From CAYGTK01 sp964352775 (GTDB lineage Bacteria; Bacteroidota; Bacteroidia; Chitinophagales; CAIOSU01), in the NCBI GenBank assembly GCA_964352775.1, contig CAYGTK010000018.1, forward strand, positions 1 to 31,025: DNA of 31,025 nt. The letters are read 5' to 3'. Shown piece by piece: positions 1 through 7,709 of this stretch (position 1 is the stretch's first letter; each line of letters starts with the position of its first letter). A model generated the notes under the pieces. It worked only from the letters and a program-made list of their open reading frames with translations. It made no database searches and was not told the origin of the DNA. A program made the position numbers and the translations under genes.

Positions 1-1428
1 ATCTGTTGTTATCCAGCAGGCCTTGTAGAGGTTCATGTGCTGGAAACGACAAGAGGCACCGTACTCATGCTGTAAACGGTATTGAATTACCTCGAACTGA
101 AGTTCGCCCACCGTACCTATAATGCGTCGGTTACCTGGTTGCTGCGTAAATAGCTGGGCAACCCCTTCATCCGTTAACTGTTGAATACCTTTCTCCAACT
201 GTTTGCTCTTCATCGGGTCGGTATTTATCAACTCTTTGAATAGTTCTGGAGAGAAACTCGGTATACCTTGGAAGAATAGCTTTTCGCCTTCTGTAATGGT
301 ATCACCTATCTTAAAGGTCCCAGTATCATATAAGCCAACTACATCTCCTGGAAAGGCCTCATCTATAACGCTTTTGTCTTGCGCCATAAAGCTGGTAGGG
401 TTGCTGAACCGAACCTTCTTATCTAGTCGAGTATGGTTGTAGAACTTGTTCCGTTCAAAAGTGCCAGAGCATATGCGCAAGAAGGCAATACGATCGCGGT
501 GCTTAGGGTCTAAGTTGGCATGTATTTTAAATACGAAGCCAGAGAATTTCTTCTCATCAGGCGCTACCTCACGTTGGTCGGTAGCCCGGGCTCTTGGGGT
601 AGGTGCTATGCGAATAAAGGTGTTCAGCAATTCGCGCACCCCAAAGTTATTAATGGCACTACCGAAAAATACTGGAGCTACATCGCCCTTTAAATAGTCT
701 TCAATATTTAGATCGCCATAAACACCTTGTAGTAGGTCAACATCTTCGCGAAGTTGGTCAGCATCAGCCTTGCCTACTTGCTCATCAACTATTGGATCGG
801 TAAGGTCACTTACTTCTATTACAACCTTATTTACCTTTTGCCCACCACCACCGTGGGTGAACAAGCGCAAGGTAGAATCATACAGATTATACACCCCTTT
901 AAAACGGCTACCGATATTAATGGGCCAACTTAATGGATGCACCTTTATCTTAAGCTTTTCTTCTAGTTCATCGGTAAGGTCATAAGGGTCGCGACCCTCT
1001 CTGTCCATTTTGTTGATGAACACGATAACGGGCGTATTACGCATGCGGCAAACTTCCATTAGTCGCTCCGTTTGTGCCTCTACACCTTTTACACAGTCAA
1101 TTACCAGAATAACACTATCAACAGCTGTAAGTGTGCGGTAGGTGTCTTCCGCAAAGTCTTTGTGACCAGGGGTGTCTAAAATATTCACTTTAGCACCATC
1201 GTATTCAAAAGCCATTACCGAGGTGGCTACCGAGATACCACGTTGCTTCTCTATCTCCATAAAGTCAGAGGTGGCGGTCTTCTTTATCTTATTGGATTTA
1301 ACAGCTCCTGCCGTTTGTATTGCCCCACCAAAAAGGAGTAGTTTCTCCGTTAGGGTAGTCTTACCCGCATCGGGGTGACTGATGATGGCGAATGTCCTTC
1401 TCTTCTGTATCTCTGTTTGCAAGCTCAT
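1..1428 (-). CDS. prfC: Peptide chain release factor 3 (RF3), C-terminus cut by window edge
   Basis: RF3 is the GTPase that removes RF1 or RF2 from the ribosome after peptide release. Reading the minus strand from the ATG at 1428 gives 476 uninterrupted codons to the edge; RF3 is usually about 530 residues, so roughly the last 50 are missing. Visible motifs are a P-loop near residues 18-26 (SHPDAGKTTL), the switch region EKQRGISV, the G3 motif DTPGH, and the G4 motif NKMD followed by REGRDPYDL, which is typical of RF3 rather than EF-G. The later part (GSAINNFGV, then the domain II/III region) also fits RF3. An exact TATCTTTG promoter element lies 8 bases upstream of the start, so the gene probably has its own promoter although it follows the ATP-grasp gene by only 32 bases on the same strand. 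Confidence 0.95.
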   Translation of the reverse strand, partial: MSLQTEIQKRRTFAIISHPDAGKTTLTEKLLLFGGAIQTAGAVKSNKIKKTATSDFMEIEKQRGISVATSVMAFEYDGAKVNILDTPGHKDFAEDTYRTLTAVDSVILVIDCVKGVEAQTERLMEVCRMRNTPVIVFINKMDREGRDPYDLTDELEEKLKIKVHPLSWPINIGSRFKGVYNLYDSTLRLFTHGGGGQKVNKVVIEVSDLTDPIVDEQVGKADADQLREDVDLLQGVYGDLNIEDYLKGDVAPVFFGSAINNFGVRELLNTFIRIAPTPRARATDQREVAPDEKKFSGFVFKIHANLDPKHRDRIAFLRICSGTFERNKFYNHTRLDKKVRFSNPTSFMAQDKSVIDEAFPGDVVGLYDTGTFKIGDTITEGEKLFFQGIPSFSPELFKELINTDPMKSKQLEKGIQQLTDEGVAQLFTQQPGNRRIIGTVGELQFEVIQYRLQHEYGASCRFQHMNLYKACWITTD

Positions 1429-1436
1429 ATAGGCTG

Positions 1437-1444
1437 CAAAGATA
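1437..1444 (-). promoter_or_regulatory. Bacteroidota -7 promoter element (TATCTTTG) for prfC
   Basis: The minus strand reads TATCTTTG, an exact match to the Bacteroidota TAnnTTTG consensus, 8 bases before the prfC ATG. The transcript would have a very short leader. I see no clear -33 TTTG partner at the usual spacing. Confidence 0.5.
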
Positions 1445-1460
1445 CGTATATCAAGTATTA

Positions 1461-2543
1461 TTAGTTCCGCTTAACCTTGGGTAGGTCAGATCTTAGAGCT
1501 GAGTCTTCATCAATGGATGAGTCATTTCTTCCAAAGAAGTGGTCGCGCAGGTTTGCTAAAACTTCAGTTAAAGATGCGTAGGTATGGCCATTTTGCTTGT
1601 TCAGTACACTGATACGGTAAATGATGTCCATATGTGCGATGATCACCTTCCAAGCCTCTAACAGCTTGTGGTTAGGGTCGTATATATGTGCTGGCTCGGC
1701 AGTTACGCCATTTATCTCCATTATCAGGATGTTCTTTCCTGCTAGCAGATCTTCTTCATTAGTAGTTTTAATATCAAAACGACCGTAGTAGAAACCTTCA
1801 GCATCAGCTACCTTATCAAATACTTTGTTTAGTTGTTTGCAAATGAGGTCGTTCCTATTCAGAAACTTAGTGCCCCGTTTATGATTACTAATAGGTTCTA
1901 ATTCCAATTCTTTACCTGCCGAAACTACACTGTCTAATTCCTTGTCAAATTTTTGATACAGGTATTCTCTTCTTCCCCAGGCGCGATAGTTTTCGTTTAT
2001 CAATTGCTTTAAAGTAGACTTGCCGTTGCCCAATACTGTCAAATTGGCTTTGCCTACTATGGAACTCACTGTTCCTGCGTGGTCACCTGGTATGCGGTAA
2101 TACATTATACCAAGTTCAAGCGACCAAGTAATGTATTCTTGAATTAGGAAAGGCTCGGTATTCTTGAGGTAATTATGGAATTGTGCTTCGTTCTTTATCA
2201 CCTCAATTCCATCACCTCGTTCACCCATATCGGGTTTGGCTATAAATGGGTAAGTAAAGTCATGTTGCAGTAGGAAACTGGCGGGGTCTTTTCTAAGTGT
2301 TTTGGGCTGACATAATACCGTATGTGGAACGAACTGGACAGGAAAGCGAAATAGTTGATCAGCCTTTGAGGAGTTAGCCAAGTCGCCATGTTTAAAGGCG
2401 GGGTTAACGGCTGTAAAGTAAGTAAGCGAACGAGCCTTGATGGCTAAGTAGACCCCATAAAAAAACACAGGAGCGTAAAAGACCCAATAGGGCCAAAACT
2501 CATAGTGTTTCCATTTTAGAAGGAATGCCTTTAGGGGGTTCAT
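1461..2543 (-). CDS. ATP-grasp domain protein (carboxylate-amine ligase-like)
   Basis: A 360-residue protein. The N-terminus (about residues 15-40) has one hydrophobic, aromatic-rich segment, WPYWVFYAPVFFYGVYLAI, that may anchor or associate it with the membrane. The remainder looks like an ATP-grasp fold of the D-alanine ligase or carbamoyl-phosphate synthase type: PFIAKPDMGERGDGIEVI is the ATP-binding lysine and glycine-rich loop, FLIQEYI is the strand after it, and FDIK followed by LIMEINGV resembles the metal-binding D...E.N signature near the C-terminus. ATP-grasp enzymes join a carboxylate to an amine or thiol through an acyl-phosphate; the substrate here cannot be read from the sequence. 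It lies just upstream of prfC on the same strand. A TACCTTTG element sits about 24 bases before the start. Confidence 0.75.
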   Translation of the reverse strand: MNPLKAFLLKWKHYEFWPYWVFYAPVFFYGVYLAIKARSLTYFTAVNPAFKHGDLANSSKADQLFRFPVQFVPHTVLCQPKTLRKDPASFLLQHDFTYPFIAKPDMGERGDGIEVIKNEAQFHNYLKNTEPFLIQEYITWSLELGIMYYRIPGDHAGTVSSIVGKANLTVLGNGKSTLKQLINENYRAWGRREYLYQKFDKELDSVVSAGKELELEPISNHKRGTKFLNRNDLICKQLNKVFDKVADAEGFYYGRFDIKTTNEEDLLAGKNILIMEINGVTAEPAHIYDPNHKLLEAWKVIIAHMDIIYRISVLNKQNGHTYASLTEVLANLRDHFFGRNDSSIDEDSALRSDLPKVKRN

Positions 2544-2566
2544 AGATGTGTTAACATTAAGCGGAA

Positions 2567-2574
2567 CAAAGGTA
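2567..2574 (-). promoter_or_regulatory. Candidate -7 promoter element (TACCTTTG) for the ATP-grasp gene
   Basis: The minus strand reads TACCTTTG, an exact TAnnTTTG match, 23 bases upstream of the ATG at 2543. It lies between the terminator of the upstream small gene and the ATP-grasp start, which is where a promoter is needed. Confidence 0.45.
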
Positions 2575-2614
2575 ATTGTTAACGCTTAAGTGGCTATAAT
2601 TAGTAGCAGGGCAT

Positions 2615-2653
2615 AAAAAAACCGGTCGGTGAATGTCTATCACGCGACCGGTT
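2615..2653 (-). terminator. Intrinsic terminator for the small minus-strand gene
   Basis: AACCGGTCG at 2620-2628 pairs perfectly with CGACCGGTT at 2645-2653. An inner GTGA/TCAC stem (2629-2632 with 2640-2643) extends the hairpin past one bulged G. The A-run at 2615-2621 becomes a U-tract on the minus-strand transcript, so it terminates transcription coming from 2903. Confidence 0.75.
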
Positions 2654-2723
2654 CAGGTTTTAAAACTGTGCAGACGCCACCTACTGTAGGTGCTATTCCT
2701 GCGTTGGGTATACCAACAATACA

Positions 2724-2903
2724 TCAACGTAAATCGAGAACTAGTGTCTGGTTATACTCTTGCTTAATACGGTTAGCTTCGGCCAATTTCTGAAGGTAGC
2801 TACTTACGTCTCCGTTCTTCATTAGGTTCTTTGCTTCTTTTTTCAAGTTGCTGTATTGTTTTTTCAATAAGCTTAGTCTGTTCATCATCAATAATTCTAA
2901 CAT
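2724..2903 (-). CDS. Small coiled-coil protein, possibly Lacal_2735 (DUF6435)-like
   Basis: A 59-residue reading frame from ATG 2903 to TGA 2726-2724. The product is rich in Lys, Leu, Glu and Asn and looks fully helical: LLKKQYSNLKKEAKNL, a short NGDVSSYLQK break, then LAEANRIKQEY. The spacing of K-Y..L..EA, Y..K..EA and I..E resembles the short Lacal_2735/DUF6435 proteins of Bacteroidota, recalled from memory and not searched. In-frame ATGs at 2888 and 2885 are alternative starts. The gene sits between the terminator of the receiver gene upstream (3005-3035) and its own terminator (2615-2653), so it is probably transcribed alone. The function of this family is unknown. It is the best explanation for this 519-base stretch. 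Confidence 0.6.
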   Translation of the reverse strand: MLELLMMNRLSLLKKQYSNLKKEAKNLMKNGDVSSYLQKLAEANRIKQEYNQTLVLDLR

Positions 2904-3004
2904 GGTTCGTAGTTTTTTGGTTAACTATTTATCGTTCTGTTGTACTATTAACAAGCACCGTGCCAAAAAGATCTTTAGCTGTGTCAGAATAATGTCAGTA
3001 AATG

Positions 3005-3035
3005 AAAAAAGCCTTCCAAATATATCTGGAAGGCT
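3005..3035 (-). terminator. Intrinsic terminator of the receiver gene
   Basis: AGCCTTCCA at 3010-3018 pairs perfectly with TGGAAGGCT at 3027-3035 around an 8-base AT-rich loop. The A-run at 3005-3010 gives a U-tract on the minus strand. It begins 28 bases after the receiver gene stop. Confidence 0.85.
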
Positions 3036-3062
3036 TGCTATAACTGTATTTGACTGAATTTA

Positions 3063-3527
3063 TTAATCTAGTAAAATTTGTCGAAGTTGAAATTCTAATT
3101 GCTCATTCGCACGACGTAAACGCTCGTTCTGGTCATGGAACTCCATTTTACGTGTATACACTTTGTACGCTTTCTCTATTATATCGTGCAATTCCTCCTC
3201 GTTCCAAGGTTTAGTAACATATCGGAATACTTGGCCGATATTAATAGCGTCGATCACTGCTTGTATATCCGAGTAGCCCGTTACCACTATACGAACTGGG
3301 TCAGGATGCTTAGCAATAACAGATTCTAGAAACTCGATGCCTGATTCACCTGGCATACGGATATCGGTAACAATGATGTTAATATCAATACCTTCCAATA
3401 TCAGTCGGGCATCTTCAGTAGTAGCTGCGGTATGTATCTCGAATGAACGGCGAAAAGCTGACTTGAACGAAAGCAAATTGTTCACCTCATCATCTACATA
3501 CAATATTTTGATCGCGCTGTGTTTCAT
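3063..3527 (-). CDS. Stand-alone receiver-domain response regulator with C-terminal coiled coil
   Basis: A 154-residue protein made of one receiver domain (about 6-118) and a polar helical tail (about 120-154, FHDQNERLRRANEQLEFQL). The receiver is intact: acidic pair D12/D13, phosphoacceptor D55 (TDIRMPG), T83 (VVTGYSD) and K106 in a KPW motif. The YVTKPW form and FRRSFEI segment are typical of receivers found with RpfG-like or kinase partners. There is no DNA-binding, cyclase or phosphodiesterase output domain. The receiver is clearly paralogous to that of the kinase at 7710-8783 (56 identities over roughly 100 positions by hand count), and the tail resembles that kinase's linker. It is transcribed divergently from the five-gene run starting at 3693. 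It may act by protein contact or as a phosphate sink; this is inference. Confidence 0.88.
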   Translation of the reverse strand: MKHSAIKILYVDDEVNNLLSFKSAFRRSFEIHTAATTEDARLILEGIDINIIVTDIRMPGESGIEFLESVIAKHPDPVRIVVTGYSDIQAVIDAINIGQVFRYVTKPWNEEELHDIIEKAYKVYTRKMEFHDQNERLRRANEQLEFQLRQILLD

Positions 3528-3692
3528 GGCTGTAATTTTGTTTTTATAGCAACCGTATCAGGTATACGGCTTTGGGTTAAAAAAGTTATATGGTTGGTTG
3601 AACTACAATTATTTATACAAACGGGCACAAGTTGTTTACAACAGCTTTAATATCTCTGTTGGGGCAACGTAACTTTAAAGTAGACTTTCTTA
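3528..3692. promoter_or_regulatory. Divergent intergenic region with a small inverted repeat
   Basis: This 165-base spacer must hold promoters for both the receiver (minus) and the ThiF-led operon (plus). CCGTAT at 3553-3558 and ATACGG at 3564-3569 form an inverted repeat with a 5-base spacer that could be an operator or short hairpin. A near-match to the -7 element, TAACTTTA, lies at about 3670-3677, some 16 bases before the plus-strand ATG. No exact TAnnTTTG is present for either gene. Confidence 0.4.
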
Positions 3693-4829
3693 ATGGACTC
3701 GTATATCTTACGAACACCAAAGGCTACGTTAATAATGAACTCAATATACGACTTTTGCGCTATTCTGCATGAACCCGGAAGCGTAGAGCTAAACCAGTTA
3801 TTCTCCAAAATTTCAAATGAAAGGATATATGATACCCTTTACCAGCAGCTGAAAGGCCTGATAAAGACCAAAAATCCGTCTGTCACATTTTCAGATGAAG
3901 AGATGGTAAACGCTATTGAAAAATACTTGAACGGCAAGAGTATTATGCAGTATGGAAACTGGGCATATTATTCATGGTCCGAACGCTTAGTCCATATTTT
4001 ACCTGAGGAGGAGTTCGCGTTTCTAAGGACAAATAGAAACAGAAATAAGATAAGTGCTGAAGAACAACAGCAGTTAAGCACTAAGCGAATAGGTGTAATA
4101 GGTTTGTCCGTAGGGCAATCGAGCGCATTGGCTTTGGCTATGGAACGCTCTTTTGGCGAATTGCGCATTGCCGATTTTGATGAGTTGGAACTTAGTAACC
4201 TGAATAGAATACGTGCTGGAGTACACAATTTAGGGCTGAACAAGGCAATTGCAACAGCCAGAGAAATAGCCGAGATAGACCCTTACCTAAAGGTGACTTG
4301 TTTTACCGAAGGTATTACCGATAATAACATAGACAGATTCTTGACCGAAGGTGGTAAGCTGGACATACTTGTAGAAGAATGCGATAGCTTAAACATTAAG
4401 ATAAAAGCAAGGCAAAAAGCTAAAGCTTTAGGCATACCAGTAATAATGGATACTAGCGATGGCGGTATGCTTGACATAGAACGATTTGACCTAGAACCCA
4501 GCAGGCCGCTATTTCATGGCCGAATTGAACATTTAGACACCACCAACCTCAGCGGTTTGACCAATGAGGAGAAAATACCCTTTGTTACCAGTATACTAGG
4601 TTCAGAGGAAATGACCGAGCGAATGAAAGCCTCTTTTGCAGAAATAGGCAAAACTATATCTACATGGCCACAGCTAGCATCCTCTGTTTTCTTAGGGGGC
4701 GCACTAGGTAGTAACGTGGCCAGACGAATTCTATTAGACCAATTACATGCTTCAGGGCGCTACCATGTTGATCCTGATACTATCATAACTGACGACAACA
4801 CTGCATCCAATACTAAGGTCAGTGCCTGA
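3693..4829 (+). CDS. ThiF/E1-like adenylyltransferase (Rv1355c-like family)
   Basis: A 378-residue protein with an N-terminal mostly helical region (1-130) and an E1/ThiF/MoeB-like Rossmann domain (about 131-345). Visible elements are the nucleotide loop GVIGLSVGQS (134-143), the acidic ADFDELELSNLNR stretch with D161, D163, N169 and R172, K184 (LGLNKA), and ECDS at 229-232 at the position of the usual D-x-x-D-N motif. These are the ATP-contacting residues with which the family adenylates a C-terminal or free carboxylate. No CxxC zinc pairs are seen, and there is no cysteine clearly placed as a thioester-forming residue. It resembles Rv1355c-type proteins but lacks the nitroreductase half of the mycobacterial protein. 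It is the first gene of a tight five-gene run; its last 8 bases overlap the next gene. An alternative start is M15 (3735). The substrate is unknown. Confidence 0.8.
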   Translation: MDSYILRTPKATLIMNSIYDFCAILHEPGSVELNQLFSKISNERIYDTLYQQLKGLIKTKNPSVTFSDEEMVNAIEKYLNGKSIMQYGNWAYYSWSERLVHILPEEEFAFLRTNRNRNKISAEEQQQLSTKRIGVIGLSVGQSSALALAMERSFGELRIADFDELELSNLNRIRAGVHNLGLNKAIATAREIAEIDPYLKVTCFTEGITDNNIDRFLTEGGKLDILVEECDSLNIKIKARQKAKALGIPVIMDTSDGGMLDIERFDLEPSRPLFHGRIEHLDTTNLSGLTNEEKIPFVTSILGSEEMTERMKASFAEIGKTISTWPQLASSVFLGGALGSNVARRILLDQLHASGRYHVDPDTIITDDNTASNTKVSA

Positions 4830-5535
4830 ATCAGCAGCTACATACCCTCAGCGGGAATTCGTTTTCCAAGTATATCGTGCTACTTCAAACAGAGAGCACG
4901 CGTTAGATTATGTGCGTGGTCACAAGGAAGTGATGAAACGTTTCAATATCGAATCGCTTGCCTCGTCAGAGCCAAAATGGATGACCAATGAAAATGTGTA
5001 TGCTATTCTGGTATTTGAAAATGGAGAGATAATAGCTGGCGCAAAGATCCACAAAGCTGATGGGGTTCACCCATTACCAGTTGAAGATGCAGTAGGCTAC
5101 TTAGATGAGCGACTTAACCCATTGATAGATGCCGATAGGCAAGATGCGGGCACTGGAGAGTTCTGTGGTATGTGGACTTCTAAAAAAGTATCGGGTATGG
5201 GGCTGAGTAAATACATTACCAGGGTAGCTATTACCATTCTAGAACAATTGGAGATAAAGCATCTTTGGGGACTGACTTCAGATCATACTTACCCGCTATT
5301 TAAAGCTGTGGGGTATCAAATTATCAAAGACCTTGGTGAGGGGGGAGATTTTGCCTACCCACCACCCGATTACCTCGCTTGGGTTATAAAAGCCGATGCT
5401 GTAACTTTAGAAGGAGCCGATCGTAAAGAAGAAGCGGATATACGCAACTTACGAAGCAAGCTTGAACAGACTATTCAGGAACGTACAAAAGATGGTGTTG
5501 CCATCAGTTTGAAGTTCCAGTTGGTCATAAAGTAA
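4822..5535 (+). CDS. GNAT-fold N-acyltransferase-like protein
   Basis: A 237-residue protein starting at a GTG that overlaps the 3' end of the ThiF-like gene by 8 bases, which suggests translational coupling; the next in-frame ATG would remove conserved N-terminal sequence. The middle has GNAT features: TGEFCGMWTSKKVSGMGLSK matches the beta4/motif A region with its GxG acyl-CoA loop (VSGMGLSKYI), followed by a long helix and LWGLTSDHTYPLFKAVGYQII, typical of the motif B region. GNAT-fold enzymes transfer an acyl group from acyl-CoA or acyl-ACP to an amine; the family includes N-acyl amino acid synthases and acyl-homoserine lactone synthases. The C-terminal 40 residues are charged and helical. 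Coupling with an adenylating enzyme and a sensor kinase invites the idea of a signal-synthesis step, but the acceptor and donor are unknown. Confidence 0.65.
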   Translation: MPESAATYPQREFVFQVYRATSNREHALDYVRGHKEVMKRFNIESLASSEPKWMTNENVYAILVFENGEIIAGAKIHKADGVHPLPVEDAVGYLDERLNPLIDADRQDAGTGEFCGMWTSKKVSGMGLSKYITRVAITILEQLEIKHLWGLTSDHTYPLFKAVGYQIIKDLGEGGDFAYPPPDYLAWVIKADAVTLEGADRKEEADIRNLRSKLEQTIQERTKDGVAISLKFQLVIK

Positions 5536-5540
5536 CGCAC

Positions 5541-7664
5541 ATGAATACACACAAAGGGGTAAAGCTGCTATGGCTTTGGCTTATTACTATTATGGTAATA
5601 GGGCGGCAGCCTGTAAATGCTGAAGTTTTAACAGTTAATGACAACTCCCTTCATAATCTTTCAGGACATCTTGAGATATACCAAACAGAAGGGAACGTTG
5701 CAAATGTGCAGCAATTATTCACTTCTACTGATTTCAAACCCTCTGCTACACCAGTTCCAAACTTAGACATAACTGACCTTACAAGCTGGGTTAGATTCAC
5801 AATTGTAAATAACGGGGCAAAAGAAGATCTGCTATTGAACTACGATTACCCTATAGTAGATTCGGCAACTTTATACTATATGGAGAATGGCAATCTCCAG
5901 CAGATAGTATTAGGTGAACACGTATCCGTATTTGATAGGCCATATCCTTCTGAAAGCTTTATATATCCGGTAAGAATACCACAAGGAGAGGAACGAACCT
6001 TCCTTTTAGCATTAAATAATGGGCAACAGATAATGGCTCCACTTACAATAGGTGCTGAAGTGTCCATACTTGAAGCTCGCAATCAAAAGGACACTCTTTT
6101 CGGTTTATATGTGGGTATAATGATAGCCATATTGGTTTACAACCTATTTCTATTCATATCAAATGGAAACCCAAGTTATGGTTTCTACTGCGTGTATATT
6201 CTCTTGGTTCTTCTTACCCAGGCTATTATTCAAGGCTACAGCTATAGCTATCTGTGGCCAGGTATGCCAAGGCTTGCAGAAGTCAGCGTAGCTATAATAT
6301 CACCTTTAGTAGGTATAGCATCTATGCTGTTCATGAATCACTTTTTATCTGTTAAAGAGTATTATCCTAAGTGGAGAAGAGGGTTTTGGGCTATTGGCTT
6401 TGTTTATATTATCTGCGTATTGCTGTTTATAGTTGGGCAGCCCCAAATAAGCTATCAGCTTACACAAGTAACGGCCTTAGTAGTATCACTTTATATGTTG
6501 GTGCTAGCAGCTATGATATGGCGCAAGGGTAACAAAACAGCTATGTACTTCTTAATAGCATGGAGTATATTTTTAACTAGTGTTATCATTTTTGTAATGA
6601 AGGATGTTGGTGCGCTTCCATACAATGATCTTACGTCTCGTATTCTAGAGATAGGCTCTGGTCTTGAAGTGTTACTACTATCATTTGCCTTGGCAGATAG
6701 ATTGAACATTCTTCAACGTGAAAAAGAAGATGCCCAAGAAGAGGCCGTAGATGCATTGAAAGAGAATGAGCGAATTATAACTCGCCAGAATATCGTATTA
6801 GAAGAGAAAGTACGTGAGCGTACCAAAGAACTAAACACAACCCTTAACGATCTTCGTTCTACACAGTCTCAACTGGTTTCTGCTGAAAAAATGGCCTCTC
6901 TTGGTCAGTTAACCGCAGGTATAGCTCATGAGATAAACAACCCTATCAATTTCGTTAAATCTAACGTACTTCCGCTTAAACGTGATATTCAAGATGTGCT
7001 AACTATAGTAGAGAAGTATGATGAAATAAGTAAGGTTAATGGAAACAACGACAAGTTTGCCAAAGCACACCAACTAAAAGAGGAGCTAGATTACGAACTT
7101 ATTAAAGCGGAAATGTTTGAGTTGCTTACTGGTATAAATGATGGTGCGGTTCGCACGGCTGAAATAGTAAAGAGCTTGCGCGTATTCTCCCGCTTAGATG
7201 AAGATGTTAAGAAAAACGCTGATATTAATGATGGCTTGCGTAGTACAGTGCAAATAATTGGCACTAACTATAAGAATCAAGTAGAAATAAAGGAGATATA
7301 TGAAGATATACCTCAAGTAGATTGCTTCCCTGGTAAGCTTAATCAGGTATTTATGAACATTCTTAATAATGCTGTGCAAGCCGCTATTATGAAGCCCGAT
7401 GTGGATGAACGGCTAGTTACTATTTCTACCAGTACTAAAGGCGATAAGGTCAGCATTTCTATAAAAGACAATGGTACTGGTATGTCAGAAGAAGTTAAGA
7501 ATCGAATATTCGAACCTTTTTACACTACAAAAGATGTAGGAGAGGGTACGGGATTGGGCTTATCTATAGCCTATCAAATAGTGGAAGACCACAAGGGAAA
7601 TATAGTTGTGGAAACTGAAAAAGGCATTGGAACAGAGTTTATAATTAACTTGCCAATAAACTGA
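5541..7664 (+). CDS. 7TMR-DISM sensor histidine kinase
   Basis: A 707-residue membrane kinase. A signal peptide (1-28, ending VNAE) precedes an extracellular 7TMR-DISM-type sensory domain (about 30-180, with SWVRFTIVNNG and YPIVDSATLYY as typical segments). Seven predicted transmembrane helices follow (about 186-388), then a cytoplasmic coiled coil (about 390-450). The kinase core has the H-box MASLGQLTAGIAHEINNP with phosphoacceptor H463, N-box NQVFMNILNNA (601-611), G1 DNGTGM (643-648) and G2 GEGTGLGLSI. In this family the extracellular domain has a jelly-roll, carbohydrate-binding-like fold thought to bind small ligands. It begins 5 bases after the GNAT-like gene. It has no fused receiver, so phosphate probably passes to the adjacent receivers. 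Confidence 0.92.
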   Translation: MNTHKGVKLLWLWLITIMVIGRQPVNAEVLTVNDNSLHNLSGHLEIYQTEGNVANVQQLFTSTDFKPSATPVPNLDITDLTSWVRFTIVNNGAKEDLLLNYDYPIVDSATLYYMENGNLQQIVLGEHVSVFDRPYPSESFIYPVRIPQGEERTFLLALNNGQQIMAPLTIGAEVSILEARNQKDTLFGLYVGIMIAILVYNLFLFISNGNPSYGFYCVYILLVLLTQAIIQGYSYSYLWPGMPRLAEVSVAIISPLVGIASMLFMNHFLSVKEYYPKWRRGFWAIGFVYIICVLLFIVGQPQISYQLTQVTALVVSLYMLVLAAMIWRKGNKTAMYFLIAWSIFLTSVIIFVMKDVGALPYNDLTSRILEIGSGLEVLLLSFALADRLNILQREKEDAQEEAVDALKENERIITRQNIVLEEKVRERTKELNTTLNDLRSTQSQLVSAEKMASLGQLTAGIAHEINNPINFVKSNVLPLKRDIQDVLTIVEKYDEISKVNGNNDKFAKAHQLKEELDYELIKAEMFELLTGINDGAVRTAEIVKSLRVFSRLDEDVKKNADINDGLRSTVQIIGTNYKNQVEIKEIYEDIPQVDCFPGKLNQVFMNILNNAVQAAIMKPDVDERLVTISTSTKGDKVSISIKDNGTGMSEEVKNRIFEPFYTTKDVGEGTGLGLSIAYQIVEDHKGNIVVETEKGIGTEFIINLPIN

Positions 7665-7709
7665 TACACAATTAGTTAAAGTGTAAAAACAACACAAAGA
7701 CACCTGACC

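Noticed and set aside
203..1378. Four plus-strand open frames of 68-83 codons
   Set aside because: All are antisense to prfC, whose GTPase motifs are continuous on the minus strand.
2678..2692. Palindrome CACCTACTGTAGGTG as an operator or terminator
   Set aside because: The loop is too short for a stable hairpin and there is no U-tract; a separate, stronger terminator lies just downstream, so I mention it only as part of the small gene's 3' region.
2848..3057. 69-codon plus-strand open frame (MLYCFFNKLS...)
   Set aside because: It is antisense to the 59-codon small gene and runs through the terminator hairpin at 3005-3035; composition is not protein-like.
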